NCBI GenBank assembly: GCA_000697665.1
Contig: KL197712.1
Coordinates: forward strand, 1,134,446-1,198,445
Origin: Jaapia argillacea MUCL 33604
Lineage: Eukaryota > Basidiomycota > Agaricomycetes > Jaapiales > Jaapiaceae
Direction of reading: 5' to 3'
DNA: 64,000 nt
Position 1 is the stretch's first letter. Each line of letters opens with the position of its first letter. The position numbers and the translations under genes are program-made. The notes below the pieces were generated by a model that searched no databases, had not been told where the DNA came from, and saw only the letters and a program-made list of their open reading frames with translations. Shown piece after piece: positions 11,690 to 26,300 of the stretch.

Positions 11690-14080
11690 CTAACGAACGA
11701 ACTTATCCCTGGTCCACATCCCCGGACCAAACCCTCTCGGTCCCAACGCCTCGTCGACCACACGCATCATAGCCAGAACCTTCTCATCCTCCCAAGTCTT
11801 CCCAACAATTTGAATACCAACAGGCAAGCCGTTCATTTTCTCGACATCGTATACGGGCGCCTTTCCACTGTACAAAGCATCCTGCAACAGCTTGGATCCG
11901 CCGATTGGAGAATCCCACTCCTCAGTGAGCTTGTCAAGGGTTGCATCGACCCGAGTGACTGGAACAGAACCAGCAGGTGATTCCACCATGTTGTACAAGA
12001 TAGTAGCTGCCGCTAGTGGTGCAAGATTGGCACAACCGCTACGGTGAATTCAATCAGTGACTGAGACGTCGATGAAGCGGGTGGTGCACATACCCATGAG
12101 GAAGACCAGGCAAGGCTTGGACAGGAGCGACAATACCGTCCAGTTCATGCTTCTGCCAAACCTGGGGGAATACTCAGCTACAACTCCTCGATCGATTTCG
12201 ACAGGATGTAGGGCACTCACCTCTCGGTAGAACAATCTCTTATATTCGTCCCTCTGCGCGACTACGGTGTAGAGTTCTCGAACGGGTTTCACGCGAGCTT
12301 CCCCAACAATATTCGAGAACATGGTGTCTCCGATCACACTGCTCAGAGCCCAGCATGCGACAGAACGGACGAAGCCTGACCGAGGAGTGGATGATAAGTT
12401 CAGTACACCGGCGATAAATTGGCATGCAACTGACTGAAGAGCTTTGGACCAAGAGTCACAAGGAACAAGGCTGACTCCTAAAACAATGTCAACATTTGAG
12501 AGTGCGACTTGACGACCCTAAAGGGCTGATCCACACCTGAGGATCAGGCCCGAGGTGGGACAACAGAGTCTTGTATCCATCTGCAGCTGTCAACGAGATG
12601 AAGATCTCCATTGCTTTGGAAGCTATCGTATAACAAAGTTCGTCACAAATTGAGTCTCCGAAACACCGACAATGCACTCACGAAGAGGAACCTCAATCTC
12701 CACGCACTCGTGTCCTTTGGCCCTAAGAGCAGCAACGGTCTCCAGAACAGCTCGCTTGTTCGCAGGGGAAGCCTTGACGAATCCATCTAAGATTAAATGG
12801 AATAGTTGAATAACAGAACGGCGAGATAGATGAGAGAACACAAACCGTTGGTGTAGTATCCAAAGCGTAATTTAGAGGGAAGTTTCTGCTCGCGGAACGG
12901 AAGAGGTGTCAATTCGCAGTATGGGTCTGGTCGACCAAAGATGGATTGGCAAACGAGTTCCAAGTCGTCCAGAGACCTATAGATAGTGGTTGTGAGCAAG
13001 GAATCAATCTGAACAGAAGACAAGGCCATACCTTGTCATGGGGCCTGTGACAGTTTTGATAGACTCAAAACCTTTCGTGGGGCCTGTGGTGCGGAGGTGA
13101 GGTCATTAACGCCTGGTCACAAGGAGGATCGACAAGCGGAACTTACTTCGAGCACCCAAAGTGCTAAACCTCCCCACACCCGGTTTCAGGCTGTAAATTC
13201 CGCAATAACTAGCAGGAATTCTCAAACTTCCACCGATATCCGAACCCACTCCCATAGCGGCACCGTCCATAGCTAAAAGGGCACCTTCACCACCAGAACT
13301 ACCTCCGCAAGTGTAGTGTGCGGACCACGGATTGAGACTGACTCCCCAAAGGGGATTCGAACATTCGAAGGCAAGCATAGTTTGAGGAACGTTGGTCTTG
13401 ACGAAGGGAATGGCGCCGAGGTCTCGATATTCGCTGACGAGCTAGGTGAATTTGAGCTTCATATCTTCGATGAATGAACCACGTGAACTTACGAAGGCAT
13501 CCGTAGAGCATGGCTTGTTGGCCCATTGAGTAAAGCCGATGGTAGCATCCACGCCGGCAATCTCGACTTGTAGGGATCAGAGGGGAACGTGAAGCAATAA
13601 CATAAAGACATACATTGATCCTTAAAACTGACGGGAACACCGTGAAGAGGTCCCTTGAGATGGCCAGTTCTCGCAAATTCTTCGTCAAGAGCTCGAGCTT
13701 CTTTCCGAGCCGTCTCGAAGAACACTTAGGAATCCAAATGTCAAGAAACCAAACAGCGCCCAAAGACGGAGGTAACGTACCTTCGGTCAAACAGTTGGTA
13801 ATGGAATGTGCAAGTGCGGCGCGAGCGATGTAAGCTTCAAGCACGTCGATTGCCATCCATTGGCCCAACTTGATTCGTCGGACAATTTCAGAAGCTATAA
13901 AGCGTTTCTAGCTTCAACAAAAAAGGTCCCGTCAAATGCAATGATGATCGACGTACCGGTGACGCTCAGGTACTCTCCATGCACCGTGGCATCAAAGCGA
14001 GGGGCTGACTGGAGGGCTGCCTCGCGCTCAGCGCGTTTAGCCTGGACGATAGTCTTGTACGAGCTGGAAAAGGGCCACAT
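11690..14080 (-). CDS. Fungal amidase (amidase signature family, acetamidase/FAAH-like)
   Basis: Seen: the start is the ATG at 14080 (MWPFSSSYKTIVQAKRAERE). The frame runs through about eight exons to the TAG at 11690. Hallmarks are GPLHGVPVSFKDQ with the catalytic Lys, the Gly/Ser-rich signature GGSSGGEGALLAMDGAAMGV containing the cis-Ser, and DIGGSLRIPA with the Ser nucleophile. The C-terminal NGLPVGIQIVGKTWEDE block is typical of the family end. Known: these enzymes hydrolyse amides by a Ser-cisSer-Lys triad; fungal members with this N-terminus are grouped with acetamidase and fatty-acid amide hydrolase. Inference: a complete enzyme of about 550-580 residues, all three triad positions present. 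Substrate is unknown. Its 3' end converges on COX23, about 200 bp away. Confidence 0.92.
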
Positions 14081-14675
14081 TGTTGCTCAAGCGAAGTGGG
14101 AGGAGGAAGGATGGCTACATTCTGCGCTTGCTGTGACTTTATAAACGCGCATTTTAGATCGTCGCCTCTTCTGGTAAGCACTGGCGAAATGTCACTTTGT
14201 ATTGACTTCAGGTCCCTGGTGTGCAATTGTTGCGACAAATTCAACTCTATTCTCGTCAGGGGCCGCGATAGGCGGAACCAAAATCATGCTCGCTCAGTTC
14301 TGGAATATTCATTTTTGCGACGACTCGACCACAGCTGCTCAAAATACAGCTATTTTCGAAGGGTGCATCTCACACCAGTTCAAGGAGGGTGCTCGATTCC
14401 GGAACGAGAGTGGCAGCTGAAAAGGCCTAGTAAGGTAGTGAAGCTAGCAATATGCGATACTCATCGAAGCTCCATGTCATTGTAGCTTCATCAAAATTCT
14501 CGTTAGTGCCGGCGGCGGGGAATGATCCGCAAGAAACAGAATGGACCAGGGAAGCGGAGATGGAGACAGAATAAGATCAGCTCAGATATTCAATCAGAAC
14601 CCTGTCGACACAGAGCCCGATCGAAGACAACAGTAATATACACAAAACGAGGAATAAATGCCAACCCACAATCCA
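14081..14675. other. Intergenic: amidase promoter and U2AF 3' flank
   Basis: Open frames on plus (14096-14485) overlap one another without recognisable domains or splice structure. No gene is called. Confidence 0.45.
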
Positions 14676-16967
<2,292 letters not shown>

Positions 16968-17190
16968 TGTTGTTTTGCGCTGCAGTGACTGTGCGTGTCG
17001 ACTGTGAAGGAGGTTGTTGAACGCAAAAGTTTGGACTCCGCTGTTTACGGTAGCAGTCTCCGTAGCGCTTGGAGCCGGATACCCGACGAATCCAGATTTG
17101 CCGGAGGCGCTGGTGTAAGTCCTGCGGCAGCACTGGCATCGCACCCAAACACTCTTTGAACCAATACTCTCATCTTTGCTGCGCAACCAG
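16968..17190. promoter_or_regulatory. Bidirectional promoter between U2AF large subunit and FIS1
   Basis: Only 223 bases separate the two divergent start codons, so core promoters and both 5' UTRs must be packed here. No TATA box is seen, in keeping with housekeeping genes. Confidence 0.6.
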
Positions 17191-17900
17191 ATGACCACCG
17201 AACTCCCATACGCCGCCGACGCTGAAGTCTCGCTTTCTTACGATGAACTAGAGGTACGCATTAGTGGTGGTTCTCGTGTCTGGGCTGTTCACTGACGTCT
17301 TTTCTGTCTAATCCTAGGTGCTCCGATCACAGTACGAGAGGGAAGTTGCAGCGGGACATGTCACCGTGCAGACAAAATTCAACTATTCGTGGGGGCTTGT
17401 GAAGAGCCCAATTCGTGATGACCAAGTCGAGGGCGTTCGTTTACTGCAAGGTGCGTTCCTCCAACATTCTTTGCAAGGGTATCAATTCTGAATCCCTGGA
17501 TGTAGAAATTTACCGGTCGGAGCCGACAAGACGAAGAGAATGTCTATATTACCTCGCTCTGGGACATTACAAGATGGGAAACTACGAAGATGCCCGAAAG
17601 TTCAACGGTATGTGCAACTCTCCACCCCCAGTCTCCCTTTACTGACTCCGGAATTCTTCGTTCCAGCTCTGTTAATGGATAAGGAACCGACGAACATGCA
17701 AGCTCTGAGTCTTGGAACCCTTATCGACAAGAAAGTTGCACGAGGTTCGTCGGTCTCCTCACCCCTCTTCCTCAGAAACGTACCAATCTAACGTATTCTC
17801 AATTTTAGAGGGTTATATCGGAATGGCACTCGCGGGAGGCGCAGCAGCGGTGGGCGCAATACTTCTCGCAACCGTAATACGGCGAGCCTCCCGCAAATGA
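17191..17900 (+). CDS. FIS1: Mitochondrial fission protein Fis1
   Basis: Seen: five exons from the ATG at 17191 to the TGA at 17900 give about 155 residues. The TPR-like helical bundle includes [20 protein letters not shown], the [20 protein letters not shown] motif and the [19 protein letters not shown] segment. A C-terminal hydrophobic tail ([20 protein letters not shown]) is followed by basic residues RRASRK. Known: Fis1 is a tail-anchored outer-membrane protein of mitochondria and peroxisomes that recruits the dynamin Dnm1 through adaptors. Inference: complete and functional; length and tail match the family. Its upstream neighbour U2AF is divergent. Confidence 0.95.
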
Positions 17901-18570
17901 TTCCATCCTCTTCACCACACTAACTCGCCCACTCTCCTACCCCCTCCTCCTACATACGCCGTTCCACTCCACCCACTCGTTATCCTCGCTGTCCACCTTG
18001 TTCTCCTTCGTCGCAATGCACAATTTGTCCACAAAAAAATACAAATATCCGAATCCTCCCCTCAATTATACTTTATGATTATCTTTTGGCGATTGTACGT
18101 TGGGCGTCGGGTGCGGGTTGTGTGATTAAGACCGAGCGGAGTTGGGATATAAATCGGGTGTGTGGTTTCGTGGAGATATGAGGGAGCTGGACGATGTTCG
18201 AGCGTATTGTATCAGTCCCCGCACGATCGCCGAATGTACTTAATGACAATATTTCACCCAGTCTTCCCTCAGCGTGAAACCAACAAGGGGCGTCCCAATG
18301 TCCAAATGCATTGTAAATGTCCAGCACGTACATTGTCGTCCGTTCAAGCTGTCTAGACGCTATTCTACACACAACAATTCAGAAGAAAGCAAGTTGAAAA
18401 CATTGTAAACAGATGGTGAGGGAGCACTGAATGTAAGTTACATTGCGTTAGATGCGTGGTGGGACAGACATGCGATGCGAGTGTGTATAGGATCGATGAG
18501 GATGTCGTGAGCGTGGATGGTAGGAGATCTAGGAATACAGATGCAAGAAACCAAGAACCAAGAACAGCCA
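17901..18570. other. Convergent intergenic region between FIS1 and the M50B-like gene
   Basis: These 670 bases hold both 3' UTRs. The first part is pyrimidine-rich and is followed by an A-run and an AT-rich stretch (about 18030-18080) that could serve polyadenylation. No gene is seen. Confidence 0.45.
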
Positions 18571-20097
18571 TCACGTCGGCAAAAATTGATCTAAAACCAC
18601 CAAACGCTCAGCTTAAACTCATTCCAGAATGGAAGGCAGGAGGGGAAGGAGACGTACGAGCTTCAGCCATCATCTGGTCGGGAGTTCTCTGCGCAAAAGC
18701 CAAGGCGCAGTGTAAGTCTCCTACACAGAGGAGGAGAGTAAGAAAGGAAGACGAGGAAACGGAATGCATACCTTGAAAGCTTCTATGCCCAGGATTGTGA
18801 AACCTATTAGGGCGCCGACTTCGAAGAGGATCCAGAAAAATCCCCACACTGTGTCAAGTGAGCGGCATACGTTGATGAGACTTCAAATGTAATGGGGGGA
18901 GTGATAGGATATGCCTGAAGGGAGGGAGGCTGGGAGGGGAGGATAGATGACTCACCGTGTGCGGATATACGAGGGTAGAGTATCGCGAACTGCGTACAGT
19001 CCGAATCATTGGCTTTTCGGAAGAACTTATCGTCTGCTATGTCCCCTGCACGGCAAAGAATATCAATTGACCAGGTGTCCAAAGCACATAATCAGATTAG
19101 ATCATGGTTAGGGTACTCACAGACGACGTAAAATATGCTTGAAGAAAGGTTGGGAGGATCAGCGAGAGAGGACATGGAACTGTGGGGATACGTACTTCAT
19201 GACGCCGATGAAGAGACAGTACCATCTTAGAGCGTCCCTAAAACGAGGTGAGTTCCAGTGCATAGGCGAAAACAAGTAGGACTTACGCATGGTCGACAAA
19301 CCAAAAGCCAATCATCAGACCCTCATAACAAAACGTCAAGAATATTGTCCTAGTCACCCAACTTCAGTGACTTCCTCCCCCAGTAATATTGAAGAAATCT
19401 CACAACTTATCCCTCACAAGTACAAGCGGACACAGCAGCCCCAAGCCAATGACGAAGCTCAAAATCTTCGCCACCAATGTGTCGAATCCTCCAAGGATAA
19501 AAACGCCGCCGAAGGCTGTGGAGCCTATATAACCTGCTGAGAGAATTGTTGGTGGATGACCGCCTTGGACTAAGGTGCAACCGCCCAGGTTAGGATCGAT
19601 CGTGACTTTGAGGATGGTGCCGCCCGTCATTACCGCCTATTTGTGCCGATGGGGTTTAGGGTGCAAAGCAGTACATGAAGAGATGGGGAGCGAAGGACGA
19701 CATACCATGATGATGTGACATAACTCATGCCAGCCTATAGTCATTAGTTTCAGTGGATTGAGCAGGACTCTAAAGCCTGGTATGTTCCATATTGCGAATA
19801 TCATGACTGCATAGACGACAATCTTTCCGTTCCATTCCGAACATTCATTCCTCGTAAGTCGTCACAGGCCATGCGTCCAATGAACTAGGGACACGCACGA
19901 CGTAGAGTATTGGAACCTAGACCACATTCATCAGCGTTAATATTATTGTGCCGAGCTGGGCGGCGAGGGCAGGGAGGCAAGGTGAGGAGTGTACAGCTTA
20001 CCTGGTCGTGAGTGGGTTGAGTTGGGGGAACTGACATTTTTGGTGCTATAGGTGGACGAGAAGGAACGACAGAAGGGGTAGTCTCTGGAGGAGCCAT
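18571..20097 (-). CDS. M50B-like integral membrane peptidase
   Basis: Seen: the start is the ATG at 20097, opening into a Pro/Thr-rich cytosolic tail. The frame continues through many short exons. A helix VVYAVMIFAIWNIPGF leads to GWHELCHIIM, whose HELCH matches the HExxH zinc motif. Then come MTGGTILKVTIDPNLGGCTL, GYIGSTAFGGVFILGG, several further helices, and the conserved DDKFFRKANDSDCTQFA. The last exon ends HQFLPT at the TGA at 18571. Known: this is the Peptidase_M50B family of fungi and plants, polytopic proteins with an S2P-like core. Inference: an intact protein of about 330 residues; whether it cleaves substrates is not shown. It is divergent from histone H2A. Confidence 0.85.
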
Positions 20098-20562
20098 GAC
20101 CTGAGCAGCGTGCAGCGTCTAGATATACTCCGCCACAAAATACAAGCAAAGTTCGGGCAGGTGATGAGGGGGAATGTGAAAGTGTGCAAGGCTGAACGTT
20201 CGAACCTTACGCGTGCACAATCCGCGCTTTTCCCTCGAGGAAGACGGAGGAGATATGGAGGGCAGGTGGATTTGGATGAGATCGGAGCGGTGATGATCAG
20301 CTTCTGCCTCGAGGCTGCCTCCACTATTACCTTTGCTCCGTTTTTGTCAAAAGTCAAAAGTCGCGTGGGTAAAGGAACGCGTCTGTCACGTGAAGCCGTT
20401 GACACAGCTACACGTGACCTCGTTGACTGGTCAAGCACAGCGGAGTTTCAATTTCTCTTTATATACCTTGGTCGCGTCGCGTTCTTGAGTACCAACAACC
20501 CTTTCTCCAACGCCCACCATCCCCCTCAATTTCACCCTTTTTCGCTCATACAAGCTATAAAT
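20098..20562. promoter_or_regulatory. Divergent promoter of the M50B-like gene and histone H2A, with two CACGTG boxes and a TATA box
   Basis: Two CACGTG palindromes lie at 20387-20392 and 20411-20416, 24 bases apart start to start. A TATATA element at 20460-20465 sits about 100 bases before the H2A start codon, a sensible place for a core promoter. CACGTG is the E-box bound by bHLH factors. Confidence 0.6.
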
Positions 20563-21237
<675 letters not shown>

Positions 21238-21341
21238 ACTTGTTTCGTGCTTGGTGTATCTCGGTCTTGCTTGCATTCGCATTGTATTTTTTTCTGTATT
21301 GTTATGACCGCATAATTCTTACCCGTTTACCCTACCTTTGA

Positions 21342-21599
21342 TCATTGTGCTGCAAATGCAGCCTTCAAAGTGGATAATTCAGCATAGCGACTGTATTTGG
21401 TAAGTCCGGGATAAGTAGTTTCAAAAATAGCCGTCGCATCAACCCCAAAGGGCGAAGGCAGTACAGGTTCAACAAATCCAATAACATCAGTTGCCCTGGT
21501 ACACGTTTTGCTAGGGGCGCTGTACACGCACTGCCCTTTCCCTCGACCGTCTATATCTTGTAAAGTTACATATTGGAACCCACTTTCCAGAGGCAGCAA
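21342..21599 (-). CDS. Small open reading frame of unknown function between H2A and the Rgd2-like gene
   Basis: An uninterrupted 85-codon frame starts at the ATG at 21599 and ends with TGA at 21342. Codon choice and amino-acid mix look protein-like (for example GFVEPVLPSPFGVDATAIFE), but I recognise no domain, signal peptide or membrane helix. It fills most of the 370 bp between two plus-strand genes and would be antisense to the Rgd2-like promoter. It could be a real small gene, the remnant of a larger one, or chance. Confidence 0.3.
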   Translation of the reverse strand: MLPLESGFQYVTLQDIDGRGKGQCVYSAPSKTCTRATDVIGFVEPVLPSPFGVDATAIFETTYPGLTKYSRYAELSTLKAAFAAQ

Positions 21600-21607
21600 A
21601 ATCCACT

Positions 21608-24600
21608 ATGGCGGTCCTGTCACTCCCGCTGACATTTACGAATTCGTTTTGGAGTCAGGATTATAGAAAAGGGTTGGAAGTCTTGTATGGCAAGCTTGAA
21701 CATGTGTGTATCTTCATCCTTGTGTCGCTTGCTCGATCTATGCCTCCCTGTCGTGCACGTCGTATTGGAGACGAAGAGCTGACCTGGCTATCGTGCAGGG
21801 GGTTACAGAGAATGATGAGATTGTGGCGTTTATCAGGGTATGTTCTTCTCTTGAATACGGCTGAAGTTTTGTTGACGAACGATGTTCTTGCTTAGGCTCG
21901 AGCTGACGCTGAAGATGCGATTGCAGCTTCATTAATGTCTCCCTCAGCCACTGGTAACAAAGGTCAGTCCCCTTCTCCGTTAATCTTCCTCCTATTCCGC
22001 TGTCACCAACTCAACCCCCTCAGGCACAGGATTCGATACGGATGATGGCGCTTCGCTCCTGATGGCCTTTCGATGCTTACAAGCCGAGAGCGTCAACCAG
22101 GGCACAGCGCACCGACAGGTCGCGAAGGAGTTGAACGATTTGGTTGCTGGGCCATTTGAAGAGTGGGCTGTTGGGCATAGGGTGAGTTTTTGGTCATGTA
22201 TTGTATTTTCTGATTTGACGGTATTGATTGATTAACTTGGCTTAGGAGCGAATCAAGCAGAGTAAACAAAACCTTTTGGAAGGCTGGTTGAGAGCTTATG
22301 AGAGGGAGCAAGGCGAGGTACGTCACCGCCATTGTGACGGATTTACTATTCAAAACTGATGTTGACTATCTGTAGGTTGCCAAATTGAAGACTCAGTACT
22401 TGACGAAAATGAGGAAATCTGACGAAGCGGAGGACGAGTACGTTTCTTTCCATATCCCTCCCCTCGGCGCCAATCAGTTTATTGAAAATTGTAATTACCT
22501 TTAGCGCCCGCTTTGCTCCAACCTCGCAGTTCAACGACAAGTACACAACTTCGCCACGTCTTGGCCCGCAAACAGGGAGAGCGCCACCCCAACGCACGGC
22601 GAGCGTCTCTGAGAGGATTGCTCAGAGGCTCAAGGAGATTCAGAACAAGAGTCGTGGAACTCCTGCTGTACCTGAGGAGAAGGAGCCGCAGGAGCCCACT
22701 GAGCCAGTGGAGAAGGTGGATAAAGGCAAGGGTAAAGCCACAGAGGAGACTGCTTCTCCCCCAGCCATGTCCCCAGTCCTCCCACCAAAAGTTACCCTCC
22801 CGTCTCCTCCCTCCTCTCCTACTCCGGCTGCCAATGCACCGCCACCGCCCATCCTCCTCGCCGGCCTTTCTTTCTCTCCCGCCGCCCTCTCTGCTCTCCT
22901 TACGAAAGCTCAAGACCAGATTGCTCTCCGACCTGTTCGGTTCCCGTTGTTGGGAGAGTATGAAAAATGTTTCCATGGAGAGGAGTTTGTGGAGTGGTTG
23001 AGGGTTAACGTTGAAGGATGGGCTGGGGATTGGGATAAGGCTGATGAGGGAGCGAGAGGGCTGTGCGAGGATTTGGGGTTGATGAGGAGGGTTGGAGAGT
23101 TGGGAAATGCTTGGGAAAGCACAGATGAGGCTTGGTATCAGTTCAGACCCAAGGTGAGTACTTGGTGTCGTTTGGTTGGAATACTTGACGTTGATATTGG
23201 TGAATCCAGGCTTTTGAACTTGATCCCAGCCAAGCCCCGAAGTCGCCTTCCTCTGCCACCGCTACGTCTCCTTCAGCCAACTTGGCGCCCGTAGCGGATA
23301 ATTTACTCAAACGATCTGGTACCTTTGTCAACTTAGTCCAGCGAGCCATAACGAATTCTTCCTCTACATTGCTTGCCTCTACCGGGGCTGGTGCTGAACC
23401 GCCCTTTGTGAAGTTGAAGGCGGAGGCGGAGGCTGCTGAGAAGGGGTATAGGGTTGGGGTGAGGAGGTTGGATAGGCAGAGGTTGGGTTTGGAGGAGATG
23501 GTTGAGGAGACTTTGAAGGGATTGCAGAGGATGGAGGGGGATCGGTTGAGGGCCGTCAAAACTGGTTCGTAGGCTCCACTTTCGTCCCTTCGTACTTGAT
23601 GCTGATATTTTTAACGGGTATATAGTCCTCCTTCAATACCAAGGAACTCTCTCCAACCTCCCGCAATCCCTCTCCACCTCCCTCGAACTCTCGTCGACTG
23701 TTATAGCCTCCTACCAACCCGAATCAGATCTGCAAGCTCTTATCGAACGGTATCGCACAGGTCCATTCCGACCCAACCCACATGTGTGGGAGAGTGTTGG
23801 GGCTGGGATTGGAGGATATGCAGAGGGTGAGATGGATACTGTGTTTGGGATCGATTTGAGGAAGTGGGCGGAAGGTGTTGGGGATGTTCAGGGCGGAGAG
23901 GGTGAAGTGCCGAAAGTGCCTGGTGTGTTGACGGCGCTCTTAGGTGCGCTTGGAGAGAAGTATGGGACTATGTCTAATGATGCTGGTTAGTGATCTTCTC
24001 ATCGATCTACCCGCTTCCCGTTTCTGATCTTTGAATTTGGTTCCTGCTTGTAGAAAAACGGAAGACGTGGATCTATGAAGTCCCGCTTGCAGCTGTCCAT
24101 CACCTCCGCGAGAGTATCAATGGTATCCCACCCACCCAAACGCTCCCCGCTGAGTTGTTTGAGAAACACGATGCGCCTATTCTGGCCAGTACGGTCAAGT
24201 TGTGGATGCTTGAGTTGGACCCACCTCTTGGGCTTTGGGAAGGATGGGATGACATCAGGAAGATTTACCCCACCGGTGCGTGCATGCCCTGATAATGGAT
24301 CGCTGGAAGTGTTGAATCTGATGTGGGGCGTGCAGTTGGCCAGTCCGTTAATGGAGAAGCGTCGGAAGAGCAGAAGGAGCAGAGAATCCAAGAATTGGGG
24401 AGTGCTTTGCAGAAGCTACCCAGGGTCCATTTGTTCGTTTTGGATGCCGTTGTTTCCCATCTGAGGAAGTGAGTGTTTATTCCACCATTCTTTCATGTCT
24501 TGGTCATTGAGCGGAATTGGTTTTGTAGCTTGATCGATAACACCACGACTGAAGAAGCGAACGAGATTTATACGACCAAGTTGGCGTTGTCTATTGGCAG

Positions 24601-25795
24601 GAGTGAGTGTTTTTTGATACCCTCAAAGGTTCTCGTTTAATTGATGATGGTTGGGTTTTAGGTGTCGTCAGGCCCAAAGTCGAGACTGAGATGTCCATCC
24701 AAGACCGTCACCCCACGTGTATGTAAACCCTTCTCTCCCGTCCAGCATCAACTGATCACTAAACTGCGTATGTTTACCTCAGTGTTGTTCATGGATCTGG
24801 TGAACCACTATGCAGAGATCCTCCCTCCCACTATCGCCCGCAAGAAGCGCGAATCCGAACGCAAAGTTCCCCTCCGTAAACGGACTGCTCCAATCGATAT
24901 GAGGCAGAGCCGAAGTCGGATTTCGGTCGGAGCTGATTTGAGAGCTCAGTTGGCTGCTCAGGAGAGGTCGGGTAAACCTGTTCCCTCTGGAGGGAATGAG
25001 ACTGTTTCGTCTCCTTCTGTGGTTTCTGAGCCCGAGTCGATGGCTTTGGACGCGACTTCACCTGCCGTTGCCGTTGCCCCAGTTCCTGCTCCTGCTCCTG
25101 CTCCGGTTGTTCCTCCTCCCCCACCTGTGCTCGCTGCTCCTCAACCTGTGAAACCCATCACGGTTGCGACTCCTACCGCTCCTCCTGTTGCAAAACCGAA
25201 CAATGCGCCAGGTCGTCCTGTGTTTAGGTCCCCCCCGCCAGAGACGAACAACTTTCCTCCACGACCTTCGTTCAAAGAGCCTCCTCCGGAGAATGAAATG
25301 CCAAGTCGACCTCCCAGGTTCGCGTCCCCACCACCTGAAGATGAGGTGGCTCCCTCCCCCGTTATCCAAGCTGCCCAGCCGGCTGCTACGTCTCCGAGAG
25401 TCGCGTCGCCCGGGAGTGGAGGGAGTAGAGGTTCCGGAGCTCAGTCTCCTAATGCTGGATATCTCGCTGAAGAGACATTGGGAACCAAAGCTTCCCTTGC
25501 ACGGTCGACGTCCTCTGAAGCTGCTCGTGTCCGTGGACCTAGACTGACTCGAGGACCTCGTGCACCTGGTGGACCGACTGCGCCTGCGGGAGGGGGTGTC
25601 AGTGCGATGATATCGAACTTGAACAGGAATAGTATTAGTGGGGGCGTCCCTGGGAGCCCTACTAGTCCCGCGTATCGACCTGGGAGGGTTGGTAGCCCCA
25701 CTGGGGTTGGGAGGAGGGATAGTGTAAGGAGGAGTGGGGCGTTTTCAAGGAGGACTATGGAGAGTGATGCTGAGGAGAATGTTGTCTCGAAGTAG
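21608..25795 (+). CDS. Rgd2-like Rho GTPase-activating protein (F-BAR, DEP, RhoGAP-like)
   Basis: Seen: the start is the ATG at 21608 (MAVLSLPLTFTNSFWSQDYR), an FCH/F-BAR opening. Exons to about 22600 give the F-BAR helices, with GTAHRQVAKELNDLVAGPFE and AKLKTQYLTKMRKSDEAEDD. A Pro-rich linker leads to a DEP-like domain (about 22915-23150; FPLLGEYEKCFHGEEFVEWL). More coiled coil precedes a RhoGAP-like domain (about 23840-24800; VFGIDLRKWAE, LASTVKLWMLELDPPLGLWE). The last exon adds about 330 disordered Pro/Ala/Ser-rich residues to the TAG at 25795. Known: this order matches yeast Rgd2, which acts on Cdc42/Rho5 at curved membrane. Oddity: where RhoGAPs carry the arginine finger I read TWIYEVPL, a Glu (codon 24077-24079). 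Confidence 0.85.
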
Positions 25796-26300
25796 GAGGG
25801 AGGGGTTAAAGTGGTGGGACACCGGGCTGAGGGATATGGACATGATTTATGATTGGGGATGGATTGGTTGTGGGTCTCTGTTGAATATGACCATGGACTA
25901 TTTCCCTTCTTTGAGTGTAGTATGAAGGCTGGTGTCCTTGTTTACATATTGGGTTTCTCTGAACTATATTGTGCTATTATTCCACGAGGCCGAGTGGAGT
26001 GGGTTCGAGTAAGCCGGCTTGAGATTGGAGCTTGGCTTCCGTTCTCTGCCGTCGATGCCAGTGTCACCGAGAAACGAAGACTTGAGTCGGTCGGGAGAGG
26101 GGAAGGTTACAACAACGAGGAAGCCAAGAAACGAGTTGAGATGGGCTCTACGAGCCAGACCAAGTATTGTCTCAAACTCTGAAGCCAGAATGCGTACCGA
26201 GAAGATTGAAGCAACTTCATTCGTCCCACAACAGTCTCCAACTGACATACACTAGTTACAATGATACACAGATCCAGGAAACCCACCAAACAGACGGTGC
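25796..26300. other. Convergent intergenic region between the Rgd2-like gene and the ubiquitin-like gene
   Basis: About 505 bases holding two 3' UTRs. Open frames here are short and mutually overlapping; no gene is seen. Confidence 0.45.
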
